This document shows, piece after piece, positions 56,201 through 62,829 of a stretch of 64,000 nucleotides of DNA (position 1 is its first letter; the number at the start of each line of letters is the position of its first letter). The notes under the pieces were generated by a model. It was not told the DNA's origin, made no database searches, and worked only from the letters and a program-made list of their open reading frames with translations. The stretch comes from Schistocephalus solidus (lineage: Eukaryota > Platyhelminthes > Cestoda > Diphyllobothriidea > Diphyllobothriidae): contig WEDG01000729.1 of NCBI GenBank assembly GCA_017591395.1, positions 1 to 64,000 on the forward strand. The letters run 5' to 3'. The position numbers and the translations under genes are program-made.

Positions 56201-59200
56201 GTCTCCTTCCTGAAGCAGTTGAAGTAGTGCCCTGGCTCAGGGCTGCTTCATGAGGGCTTAGGTGATAAGAGATTTCAAAAAGGGATCCAATTTTGGTGAT
56301 AACGGGCACAGTACCAGAAAAGTGTAAAAGAAACCAACCTCCCACAAGACGCTGGCGCAAGCCGACTAGGTATCAGATCGCTATGTGGGAGAGCGACCAA
56401 TAAAAAGGAGTCTCGGTGGAGGCTGCTGCCAGGACACCAGCGTGCCAGTTAACTACGTCAGCAAGATGACTAGCCGCGAGCACCTCAGTGGGCACACCGA
56501 CAACTAGCTGGAGCTCGAGATGCGTAGACAAAACATGGCACGACCTGCAGTTCGATGCACGAACTGACGTCTGCCAGCAGAAAACGGGGAGACTGCACAA
56601 TCATTCGTACTGACCTTAGCTTCTCAGACAACCCATTTCCGTAGAATTATCAGATTTAATATTTCCTTGAAATATTACAGTTGGAGCAGTGCCCTGGCTC
56701 AGGGCGAATACATGCGCGCTAAGGTGTCACGTACGCATAAAAGAGATCCAATTTCGAAACAGCGTGCACAGTGTCAGAACGAGGGTGTAAAAGAAACCAA
56801 CCTCCCACAAGACGCTGGCAGACAGATAAGGAGTGGTGAAATATTCTTCTCTGCATTCGCTGGTGCCGTCGTTGATCGAGGGCGAGGAGGTTTGACGGAC
56901 AGTGGATGGTGAGAAATCGTTCACCACCTCGGTGGATGCGCGCCCATCGACGGTTTCGCAGGTGGTAGAGACACCTTGACGGTGATATTCTGGTAGAAGC
57001 AAGCGCCATAGACGTGCAGCGTCCTGCGTAACAGCAACCCTAGTAACGGGTTCAAGCAAGTCGCTTGCCATGCACGCAGCATCACGACAACAGCCTACAA
57101 CGGTAGATTGATTTGATTGATGGTGAGGCGTATGCCGAATTGAAAGCTGACAAACGGATAAAGCATATTGCGTGCGAATGGGCACATGAAAAGAAAACTT
57201 AGGATAGGCTAACCAGAATCTGTAGCCTCAGATGGAGCAGGAGAGAAGTATGAATACCACCACCACCAGTCTGGGTCATTACGCCGCTGGAGCCAGCAAT
57301 CCGCGTGAGCACACTGACCAGTCTCGTCGTCAGAGTCCTGACAAGCAGGACGACAGCCACGCGAAACGGGTGCTAAACGGGCGTGAGCTTGGAAGGTAGC
57401 GCGCAATAGATAGCCAAGACTCGTCTTATAGTAGTCGCTCAGGCCTTCATTAAAGAAGTTGGTAGCGGGACTTAAATGCCGCAGATACTGGAAGAGAACG
57501 GGAATAAATAAAGATTCTGATTTAGATAGAACTCACAAAAAAAACAAAAGTCAAACGGCCGAGAACCTGACTTCAGGTACACTTACCCGCTCCCATACCA
57601 CCAAAGTGTAGGCCACGGTATGTCGCAGAGCGCGCCATTCGCAGGCGGCCAACCAGACGGCACGCAGACCAAGAGGTTGAGTACGTTCCACAGATGCCCT
57701 GAAATCGCTCACCCATTGACGGCAACGGGTAACCGAATCAGGAGGAAAAACACTGAGCGGCGTTGTGGTTGTCTCATTTGCACTGTCTTTGCTCCAGATA
57801 TCATCAATGTCGAGGCCGGCAAAGTGGGCAAAGTCGCGAAGTTGGGCGAAACAGTTGTGGATGCCGAGGTAGAAGTCGTGGATGGCCTGTTTGCAGGTCT
57901 TGATATCTACCGGTCTCGACAGGGTTCTTGAACGAGGAATTTGCCACTGGGCACAAAATTTTCCAAATAGCTTTTGGTAAAAAGAGAACACATGGAAGAC
58001 AGCAGTAGGATTAGACTAGGTCATAACGTCAGCAGGTAGTAATAAGTGCAGTCCACGAACCAGTATAATGCCTAGGTCTGTGTGTTGCAGAACAACATAC
58101 CATCCACAGTCGCCCATAAATTGGCAGGTGTGAAAAACAAAAATAAGCGCATTTGAGAACGTACTATCCGGCCGAGAATCCCGACTAAGCACAGCCAGAC
58201 GCCGACCAAGAACTCGTAAGGCGGTTGAGATCCGCAAGGATTTCGATGCCGGTTGTATCAGAGTGGGTAGTGTAAGCTGTGTCTCGCGCCTTGTGAAGGC
58301 TGATCTGCAGGTCCGGAAGACCTTAGTGAGATGGGCCTGTAGTTCGGAGAGTCGCTCAGATGAGATGGTCTCTGCTTTACATATGCCAGACTTCGCGTTC
58401 CAAAGCCCACCTCTGATTGACTTAAACAAGTCAATGAGACGGTAGAGATCTTTTAGCGAGGCCGGCAAATCCTTGTTCTGCTGGACATGAAAGAGATGAG
58501 AACAAAAGATTTTGTTAGCTGTGTGTCGTAGAACTACTTGCCTTTCATGTCAAAGACGGTGTAAATACCGAATATATGCGCGTAGACTCATCATCTTTCG
58601 CCGGCAAACAACAGGACATTTGCTTAATTGTGAAATATCAGGTGAAATTTGAATTGCATTTAGTAGCAAATGAACAACTGGTGTCTTTTGGTTTTGAGGG
58701 GAAGGAAGACAGGCTGGATTTGGGCTAAATCTGAGGTTTTCGGAAATTTCCTATGCTATTTAATATCCCAGAACAAAAACTAATGTTTTTGTGCACTGTG
58801 CTATAGAAGGTAATTAAAACAAGTAAGGAAGATCTCAGATAAATACCTCCTGCAACCGGAAAATATAATCTTAATTCAATGAAAATCATGTGAAGACAAG
58901 TGTAAGGAATCACGTTGTTTTCCAGAAGCACGAAATGAATCGAACTTTAATGATTATGTTTTGCTCATTTCTGGCGTTTTTTGCCACAAAACGCCGTAAT
59001 AAACCTGTTCATCAGTATTTTGTTTTACTGCGCCGAATATTAGACCCATAAACAAAATAAATATAACATAATGTGATGAGATATACCTAGAAAACCTAGG
59101 TTTAATTGAAAGCAAGCGATAAGATATTTTTTGGATAATCTAGTTTCAGCTAATCTAGGATTAAGATCGGGTTTAAAAATACTCATAAAAGAAAAAAAGC

Positions 59201-60244
59201 TTTTTAAAACCGAAATGCACACTTTATTCAAGTATTAAGTTTGAAGATAACGCAAGTAGCCATCGAATGAGAGCATGCTTTCAATAAAATCTAATTGAAC
59301 TTAAAATGACTTCAAAAATCAATGGGTAAAATGCAGTTAACATAAAATTTTAAGAAATTTACTTTTGGCATGTTTCCAGCTAAAAGTTCTTTCAAAAGTC
59401 GATATCTGATGTAATTGTAATATCTTAGGATTAGGCTGCCCGGTTAGTAATAGAATACCCCTACTGAAGTAAACTTTTTTCGATTACGAAACACATTTCA
59501 GCGCGGTCAGCAACACCTTCAAATATCGCAGAGCGTGGTGACAGCGCAATCTCCGACTCTGAAGCCCTATTTTACTTTGGAATATCAAGAGAATTAGCGT
59601 AAGATCCCTTCCTCATATTTTTTTATTTTCAAATTGCCAATATGGTTGGCGTTCACCAAAACGTCAACACGTAAGTATATTATGTCAATTGCTACCATTA
59701 CAATGAGCTTAGTATCATCAGAAATCTAACATACCTGATGATCAGGTGCACTACCAGAAAACGCCAACGGAGGCCGTTCATCCAGCCAACGCTGAAGTTG
59801 CCTCAACCACACAGTCAGCTCGTATCTGCTCTGGGCGGCAGTCAGCTGGCGAGGCAGCCAGACCGGGCTGAGACCATCTGTGACGTGGTCGTAGAGGGGA
59901 AGATCGAAGTTTGAGAGAGCACTACAGACGGGACACTTGAACTTGTCGATTCGCCTGGAGCACCAAGAAAGAGGCCACAACGGAGTCGCAAACCCAATGA
60001 GGGGTGGAAAATAAAGAAGAATAGATGAAAAATGGGTTAACTTACACTACAGAAGAGAGATAGTTCATCTGGCGAGTGTTATTTGCCTTGCAGTCGGCAT
60101 GCATCACGTGTGGACAGAAAGCGACGAAGGTGCCCTCCTCGTCGATAGGGTCACGACTGGCGAGGAGGGGGCGAGGTAACCACGAATCCGCGGCTGACGT
60201 GGTGGTACCCATTTTGCCTGAGTTCAATTGGCCTCCGTAATCAT
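40931..60244 (-). CDS. UBR1/UBR2-type N-recognin E3 ubiquitin ligase, C-terminal part of gene (11 exons seen)
   Basis: This multi-exon gene encodes the C-terminal half of an N-end-rule E3 ubiquitin ligase. UBR1/UBR2 proteins recognise destabilising N-termini, recruit a RAD6-type E2 through a RING-H2 finger and act in cytosol and nucleus. Seen in order: RING-H2 second half (CPHVMHADC, then KFKCPVC), a long helical region (HTVAYTLVVWER; FLLRLCYLALLVQALLSW; YLRSACLPFLRIAAF), then the UBR autoinhibitory C-terminal domain (LPREHVSLL, CLVCG, YRDEFGE, RGCPLFLDEAAYRRL) ending in a stop at 40931-40933. I matched these to remembered human UBR1/UBR2 motifs in the same order. Splice phases agree at nine of ten joins. 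The UBR box and N-domain are not seen and should lie past 64,000. Exon 9 has a 2-bp frameshift relative to block B, so the gene is either broken or carries a sequencing error. UBR1 and UBR2 cannot be told apart, so no symbol is given. Confidence 0.85.
42560..43085 (-). mobile_element. LINE 3'-end fragment with C2H2 finger (block C)
   Basis: On the minus strand this reads through the last finger-like sequence GLVGHLRIYRTGLLGHVR and into the 3' tail. It breaks off at 43,085 and joins UBR downstream intron sequence. 5'-truncated insertions are usual for LINEs, but block A has the longer form at the equivalent place. Confidence 0.65.
43254..43559 (-). CDS. UBR ligase exon 10: autoinhibitory C-terminal domain with CxxCG
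   Basis: Acceptor ggcacttttag and donor gtatga bound 306 nt whose first base completes the Lys left by exon 9 (EW-K). It reads NEHPQTSASSYPSVCLVCG, equivalent to the PxLCLxCG element of UBR1/UBR2, then CDMQTHVGRNHAGYAF (the family has CxxHxxxCGAGxxIF, so one Cys is Arg here) and FPELYRDEFGEPDTHLR, equivalent to YPAPYLDEYGETDPGLKR. One Leu is missing against block B in GNLLL. It ends in phase 2. Confidence 0.85.
43757..44255 (+). mobile_element. Penelope-like element fragment (block C)
   Basis: Counterpart of 25,240-25,950 in the inverted block. It is open for 158 codons: LAYFYRLFRSDGYPASFVKN, FFPLPYMQGISEVITRPLNR, RIACAYVGYSGQRQGTQI. Part of the first Cys motif (ANSSC) is deleted. An AT microsatellite follows directly. 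Confidence 0.75.
44256..44296 (+). repeat. AT microsatellite
   Basis: About 20 AT/TA units between the Penelope-like fragment and further repeat sequence in the UBR intron. Confidence 0.95.
44297..44960. repeat. Unassigned insertion in UBR intron 9 (block C only)
   Basis: Contains cctgacgtttcaaaatcaaa and a minus-strand frame of 172 codons (44,537-45,055) that runs into UBR intron sequence shared with block B, so the frame is not one gene. The gaaacgtc-like element resembles the terminal part of Penelope-like elements. Tentative. Confidence 0.35.
45108..45470 (-). CDS. UBR ligase exon 9 (2-bp frameshift relative to block B)
   Basis: Acceptor catctctacag supplies AC, which with the G left by exon 8 makes Asp. 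It reads DKSIDEFIVLLAYLGLPLG, equivalent to the CSYLSLP helix of UBR1/UBR2. After about 54 codons there is an extra AT (CAGATAGG instead of CAGAGG in block B), shifting frame. The second part is then read in another frame as RLRQQLTPQITVVPPLLPEP and PHLIRLPREHVSLLALVAEW, the conserved LIxLPxDYxxLL element. The length is 363 nt where 361 is needed for phase. Either the gene is truncated here or the base call is wrong. Confidence 0.78.
46470..46870 (-). other. Part of UBR intron 8 found only in block C
   Basis: AT-rich, no ORF. Blocks A and B lack it; in A the deletion also removes the end of exon 8. Confidence 0.6.
46882..47113 (-). CDS. UBR ligase exon 8
   Basis: Acceptor gtcctcatttag and donor gtagtt bound 232 nt, phase 0 in and phase 1 out. 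It reads LLTVRGRLLLLCGLSDCD, a Ser/Thr-rich linker, then LFAYLRSACLPFLRIAAFIL and an Ile/Val-rich tail. The YLRxxxLPFLRxAAF block matches the conserved PYLRCAALFF segment of UBR1/UBR2. Block A has a broken partial copy of this exon (174-346); block B lacks it, beginning just inside the following intron. Confidence 0.78.
47320..47480 (+). repeat. tRNA-derived SINE-like element in UBR intron 7
   Basis: A box A-like GGTTTAGAGCGTTGAACG with a clover-like continuation (CTAACCGACAGGTCACGGG) is followed by a non-tRNA body containing gctgatgacggctaataagc. This head-plus-body form is typical of SINEs. I remember the body motif from other flatworm sequences but cannot check it. Confidence 0.5.
47861..48463 (+). 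other. Unrecognised 200-codon open frame in UBR intron 7
   Basis: A long frame with a Cys- and Leu-rich hydrophobic start, on the strand opposite to the UBR gene and just upstream of the CR1-like LINE in the same orientation. The frame uses a non-ATG or internal start, and I recognise no domain. It may be the 5' region of the LINE. Confidence 0.25.
48946..49440 (+). pseudogene. CR1-like endonuclease domain with GNFN
   Basis: Reads EAIWLTIRTPGSQALEIRTV, YQPPRND, then GMIIGNFNAPNIDWN, CLDLALTKAPDSVDVV and LGKSDHVVLQWEYSLF. The catalytic Glu and the SDH motif are present. The expected GDFN is GNFN (AAC), replacing the catalytic Asp. A frameshift just before 48,946 separates it from the upstream RHGGC-type sequence. 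Confidence 0.8.
49520..50820 (+). pseudogene. CR1-like reverse transcriptase, motif B deleted
   Basis: NYRPVSLTSIC-like sequence (49,545), QQGFRRGRSC (49,655), AVYIDFKKAFDSVPHQRLLY (motif A, 49,750-49,810), then VEIWVPQDFLIYIDDCV, where the family has VPQGSVLGPxLFLIYIND: eight residues including the motif B Gly-Ser-x-Leu-Gly are absent, in frame. Motif C AMFADDIKLW (49,980-50,010) is intact. The frame then runs open to 50,645 (KDLGVWVTPTLKPSFHCSK; QRRATKLVQGQSCLPYETRL). Confidence 0.85.
51285..51370 (-). repeat. tRNA-derived SINE-like element
   Basis: The minus strand has a box A-like GTGGTCGAGTGGTTAACGAG and a box B-like GCGGGTTCAATTCAGGC about 35 nt apart, the spacing of a tRNA, but no clean acceptor stem. 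It touches the start of the ORF1 remnant at 51,327. Confidence 0.5.
51327..52430 (+). mobile_element. CR1-like ORF1 remnant joined to a 3' UTR
   Basis: A coiled-coil start (CGGCQKLSMKLNQLEDEIRQ then IEYALKGTSKAVD), a Lys/Pro/Ser-rich middle, and DRKKRFIIQGLPDS, the typical start of the LINE ORF1 RNA-binding domain (frame 51,760-52,143). Within 150 bp follows a 3'-UTR-like stretch ending in tactgatactgatactgtta repeats. The whole endonuclease-RT ORF is missing, so this is an internally deleted element. Frame breaks lie near 51,600 and 51,650. Confidence 0.65.
52430..52795. other. UBR intron 7, 5' part
   Basis: Contains two diverged direct units of about 95 bp (around 52,515 and 52,605: atttggtgccgtatcaa versus atttggcgctctatcag). 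Otherwise nothing seen. Confidence 0.4.
52796..53176 (-). CDS. UBR ligase exon 7
   Basis: Acceptor accattgcag and donor gtacgt bound 381 nt in phase 0 on both sides. It begins TDITFLFVNLLFLRPGLEEE, has an acidic low-complexity middle (about residues 25-65) and then FLLRLCYLALLVQALLSW, equivalent to the conserved hydrophobic xxxHxxQILL helix of UBR1/UBR2. It ends VSLWLINK. The intron before it is about 3.6 kb and holds a LINE fragment; the one after is about 5.7 kb and holds a CR1-like LINE. Confidence 0.75.
53177..54156. other. UBR intron 6, 3' part
   Basis: AT-rich intronic sequence between exon 7 and the AT-rich module. No ORF or repeat recognised. Confidence 0.5.
54157..55030 (+). repeat. 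AT-rich module, copy 2, in UBR intron 6
   Basis: Same module as at 2,502-3,735 but about 350 bp shorter through internal deletions. It lies directly before a LINE reverse transcriptase fragment on the plus strand. Confidence 0.75.
55040..55850 (+). mobile_element. Non-LTR LINE reverse transcriptase fragment in UBR intron 6
   Basis: Reads KHDGLWKFVQKLGCPERFTH, MVRLFHQSMMARVTEDRP, FAVKQGWVITPTFF (motif B region, QGW for QGC), then after a deletion FGLTINKDK-like sequence, NINSAQLQAIYNFAYVGSTL and IQIDDKVAHH. Same family as the LINEs of blocks A and D. The palm motif C region is deleted (between about 55,300 and 55,315). Opposite strand to the host gene. Confidence 0.75.
55850..56226 (-). other. 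Unassigned open frame in UBR intron 6
   Basis: An 84-codon minus-strand frame (55,900-56,154) reads DEADSSANVSLTMRAFYDGL and KLAYFYLNFGDVDRIGFMD. The LAYFYxxF segment is vaguely like Penelope-like linkers (LAYFYRLF at 43,790), but there is not enough to assign it. Confidence 0.25.
56226..56822. repeat. Two direct repeats spanning the end of UBR exon 6
   Basis: 56,226-56,360 and 56,687-56,822 share agtgccctggctcagggc, gatccaattt and gtgtaaaagaaaccaacctc plus ccacaagacgctggc. The second unit holds the true exon 6 end and donor; the first lies downstream in the intron and repeats the exon end and a second donor. Confidence 0.75.
56802..57094 (-). CDS. UBR ligase exon 6
   Basis: Acceptor ctaccgttgtag follows a pyrimidine-poor tract and the donor is gttggt. 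Length 293 nt fits phase 1 in and phase 0 out. It reads CCRDAACMASDLLEPVTRVAV, then LWRLLLPEYHRQG, a Ser/Thr-rich stretch, and ends EYFTTPYLSASVLWE. No catalytic motif is expected here. The exon's last 20 nt, its donor and about 115 nt of intron are partly duplicated 461 bp downstream in the intron (about 56226-56360). Confidence 0.68.
57214..57487 (-). CDS. UBR ligase exon 5
   Basis: Acceptor cgttctcttccag and a weaker donor gttagc bound an exon that starts YLRHLSPATNFFNEGLSDYY and continues with LGYLLRATFQAHARLAP. This is the helical segment that in UBR1/UBR2 follows the TIQ element. A Cys- and Trp-rich stretch (CWLQRRNDPDWWWWYSY) is unusual and may be lineage-specific. It ends in phase 1 and the next exon supplies GC to complete a Gly codon, which supports the odd donor. 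Confidence 0.72.
57587..57946 (-). CDS. UBR ligase exon 4
   Basis: The donor gtaagt at 57581-57586 is strong. The most likely acceptor is gtgcccag, giving WQIPRSRTLSRP and exactly 120 codons in phase 0. An alternative acceptor, ttaccaaaag, would add seven codons. Near its end the exon has LRHTVAYTLVVWER, resembling the conserved TxAxTIQxxE segment of UBR1/UBR2 that follows the RING region. It is followed 99 nt downstream by exon 5. Confidence 0.7.
58101..58477 (-). CDS. UBR ligase exon 3: helical region after RING
   Basis: The acceptor tgtccagcag fits phase 0 after exon 2. The reading begins NKDLPASLKDLYRLIDLFK and stays open for about 125 codons, with Arg- and Leu-rich helices (STALRVLGRRLAVLSR). 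The best consensus donor (gtatgt, 58095-58100) leaves phase 2, which conflicts with the phase-0 start of exon 4. Either a weaker donor a little further down is used (the frame stays open to 58016) or a small exon is missed. The family assignment rests on position and frame continuity, not on a specific motif. Confidence 0.6.
58480..59730. other. UBR intron 2
   Basis: About 1.25 kb of AT-rich sequence with short A/T runs. No ORF or mobile element recognised. Confidence 0.5.
59735..59954 (-). CDS. UBR ligase exon 2: second half of RING-H2 finger
   Basis: Acceptor ggtgctccag and donor gtatgt bound a 220-nt exon whose first base completes the codon left by exon 1. It starts RIDKFKCPVCSALSNFDLP, the last Cys-x-x-Cys of the RING-H2 finger followed by the conserved CxxLSNxxxP element. 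A helical stretch with LRQLQRWLDERPPL follows. It ends in phase 0 at CAG. The intron to exon 1 is only 91 nt, so the RING-H2 half-exons sit close together, unlike the long introns downstream. Confidence 0.82.
60046..60244 (-). CDS. UBR ligase exon 1 of window: first half of RING-H2 finger
   Basis: The exon is bounded by acceptor tctgtcag and donor gtaagt, reads DYGGQ... and ends in phase 2. It contains GTFVAFCPHVMHADC, matching the central Cys-x-His-x-x-x-His-x-x-Cys part of the UBR1/UBR2 RING-H2 finger (CGHVMHAVC in the human protein, from memory). The first Cys pair of the finger is expected in an upstream exon that I cannot find. After HADC the family normally has a Trp; here it is KANNTRQ, so the E2-facing side may differ. 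The last codon is completed by the next exon. Confidence 0.8.
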
Positions 60245-60309
60245 CTGACAGAATAGGCCAGTGAAATTAAACAAAACGCAAGTAAATCAATTAGAGTAGA
60301 TTACAGAAA

Positions 60310-61260
60310 GATACAATTTAAATGGTGCAAACAGAGTGTCATTGGAATGTAGGACGGCACAAATCCTCTGACATTGGAAGTGAACCAAATACCACGAAAC
60401 GAACTGCGCCAGTATGCTCCTCTTCCCATTAGATACAGGAAGCAAGGTGACCGCAAAACCTCCTGAAACTGAAATGTACGGGGTTTGCCAGAGAGTGAAT
60501 GAAAATCTGTTCTTGAATTCAGCAACAACGGTAGTTTAACTGCCGCAACTGACGATATCCTCAGCGCTGCCCACGAAGTTAGATGAGCGTGAATTATTTT
60601 ACAGACTTGCGCAGACTCTACCGGAATCGCTCTTCCCTCGCACACCTTGCTTCGATGTCCAGCCAGTGTCAAGACGCACAAAGTGCTTCTCGGGTCTAAT
60701 GGTTGACAAAATACAATACAGTCAAACACCCCCAAAAACAATCGGCCAATATGAGATGAACTCCAGCTTAGCAAACAAGTACGCAGTGCAAGGACGAACG
60801 CTGAGACAAAAGAGACATTCACGTGGGGTGGGAGGCCACGAGAGGGTTGATCCAACAAATACAATCCAACCCCGAATCCGTCAAGGAATGCCGAGACTCC
60901 GTTAAGAGGAATGCACAATTTGGATGGAACAACTACCGTGTAATTGGGAGAGGTTAGAGGCGTCAGATGGACCACTTTTGCATCAAAATCATGCGACAGT
61001 ACAACATCGACAACTTGCGCGTGCATTATTTTATAGCGAGCAGACTTGCACAGCTTCTAACGCATGCATCCAACCCCCCCCCCACCTACTTTTTTCCGAT
61101 GTTCAAACAGTGTTAAAATGACCAAAGGGGCGTTCGGGTCCATTGTCTGACAAAAAGCAATACAATTAGGCCCTGTAAACAATCAGTCAAGAGGGTGCGA
61201 ACTCCACCTCGATAAAAAAAGCCGCTTACAACATGTATGCTGTTCGTTTCACAAGTGGGT
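60310..61260. repeat. Two diverged direct repeats of about 300-450 bp upstream of UBR exon 1
   Basis: Units around 60,590-60,790 and 61,010-61,210 share gcgtgaattattttacag / gcgtgcattattttatag, cttctcgggtctaatgg / cgttcgggtccattg and gacaaaatacaataca / gacaaaaagcaatacaa. The 241-codon minus frame here (60,301-61,026) spans the repeat and is not believable as a gene. Confidence 0.55.
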
Positions 61261-61474
61261 CAAACGAATAAGTAAATTAGACTGAACAGCATTTGAAAAG
61301 ACGAAATTATTTGGGGAAATAGAAACTTTAATGCATATAATTTCGAGACTAGTCCCTCAGCTCGTCGTCAGACTACGGGGTGTGCACAGGAACAATTAAG
61401 TAAGTAACCGTGTTTAACAAAGTATTTTATGGTTGGGCGAAATCCGAACCAATACGCATTGAGTGCATTTTTTG

Positions 61475-61810
61475 TCATCCTGTCGTGAGTGGTTCTGCGC
61501 AATTGAATTTGATTTTGTATGCGGCATCCAAATCGATATGCCGGTTGATGTATGCCTCATCTGAGTACCTTGCTTCCACGAATTCACGGCCTTTTCTGGT
61601 TGGGCAGGTGCAAACAATCCGTGTTTTTTCCCATGCAAATGTATGCCCTGTTTCCAGTGTATGCATAGCCACTTGAGATATATGGTCTCGTCTTCTAACC
61701 GCTAACTGATGTTCGTGTAGGCGGGTTGAGACAGATTTCCCAGTTTGCCCACAATAAACGGTATTACAACTGGAACATGGGATTTTGTAGACAACACCTT
61801 TTTTTATCAA
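61475..61810 (-). CDS. GIY-YIG endonuclease domain of Penelope-like element
   Basis: An intact 111-codon frame: KGVVYKIPCSSCNTVYCGQT, GKSVSTRLHEHQLAVRR, ISQVAMHTLETGHTFAWEKT, then KGREFVEARY. The two tyrosines, the CxxC, the Arg of STRL, the HEH and the Glu of REFVEAR are where Penelope-like GIY-YIG domains have them. The domain looks undamaged although the RT part is broken. Confidence 0.85.
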   Translation of the reverse strand: MIKKGVVYKIPCSSCNTVYCGQTGKSVSTRLHEHQLAVRRRDHISQVAMHTLETGHTFAWEKTRIVCTCPTRKGREFVEARYSDEAYINRHIDLDAAYKIKFNCAEPLTTG

Positions 61811-62189
61811 GATTGCTAACCTGGGAGCGTAAAATAGATGTAGGGTAGTGTGCTACTTGTTTCTGGTGTCTTCTTAGCTGTCTTTCGACAAGCTCTGATA
61901 CATTTTTAATGTATGGGAGAGTTCACCAGGTAATTGTTTTGGATACCTGGGTGGCTGTATTGTTTGAAATACCTTTATCTTTGGATTCTTGCCGCTTCAG
62001 GCATCGATGCTCGAAGTCACGCGGGTATCCATTTTTAAAGAACAAGTTAAAGTGGTATTTCATTTCTGCTCGATAACTTTCTTCATCAGAGTAGTGTGTT
62101 TTGGCTCGATTTAGGAGACTGTAGACAGAACTCCTTTTTTGAGAGACAGGATGATTACTCTCAAAGTGTAGGATGACCTCAGAATATGT

Positions 62190-62790
62190 TTAGTTGCGGT
62201 AAACTGAGGTGTGGAGTGATCCATAAGTTTTCCGATGTACGAGGATATCCAGAAATGGGAGTTGTTCATCAGCTTCCGTTTCGAACGTGAATTCAATTGC
62301 GGTAAATGTGAGTTTAGATTTTTGTGGAGCAGGTCTAATATTTCTTTCTTGATGATGACAAATTGATCATCTACGTATCACAGCCACAGTTTTGGGATAA
62401 CATTAGGGAGCGCTATCGATTCTAATTTCTGCATTACGGCTTCGGCTGGAAGCCGGATATGGGCGACCCCATAGGGACCCCTTTAGGTCCTTGATAGCAT
62501 TGGCCGGAGAAGGAAAAGCTGGTTTCTAGACATAGGTCTAGGATTTAGAGCAAAGCATTAGCATGTACATTAGTGGCGTAGGCCTGGAGTAGTTCTTCGG
62601 TGCATGATCTCGCTAAATCAAGAGGGATCGAGGTGAAGAGCGAGACCACATGGAATGAAACCATTACCTCGTCAGGTGTAACTGTCACTCCATTTAATTT
62701 GTCTATAAAACTTTTTGAATCTTTAATAGAGTATTTAGAGTTCTTTGTAAGTGGATGTAGTTGGCGAAATATATAAATATGATATTGAGA
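62190..62790 (-). pseudogene. Penelope-like reverse transcriptase, motif A Asp replaced by His
   Basis: VMVSFHVVSLFTSIPLDLAR: the family has VSFDVVSLFT, so the first catalytic Asp (GAT) is His (CAT). GVPMGSPISG and YVDD are intact. TGA stands directly before YVDD, where Arg or a similar residue is usual. A 1-nt shift follows SPISG. Confidence 0.8.
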
Positions 62791-62829
62791 ACAAGATTCT
62801 GGACAAACGAATGATAAATTTGAATGTGC

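Larger units (their letters stand above)
61330..62800 (-). mobile_element. Penelope-like element with RT and GIY-YIG endonuclease
   Basis: The minus strand carries in order: LHPLTKNSKYSIKDSKSFID, VSFHVVSLFTSIPLD (motif A), QCYQGPKGVPMGSPISG, YVDDQFVIIKKE (motif C), LPFLDILVH, HYSDEESYRAEMKYHFNLFF and then the GIY-YIG domain. This is the standard Penelope-like order. A few frameshifts (near 62,435, 62,310 and 62,240) and a stop before YVDD interrupt it. The 5' part is missing above about 62,800. The tail (61,330-61,400) contains a ccctcagctcgtcgtcaga stretch typical of the element's end. Confidence 0.88.

Noticed and set aside
60301..61026. 241-codon minus-strand open frame, the longest closed frame near the UBR exons
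   Set aside because: It spans diverged repeat units, has no domain or splice logic, and does not continue the UBR reading frame at 60,244.
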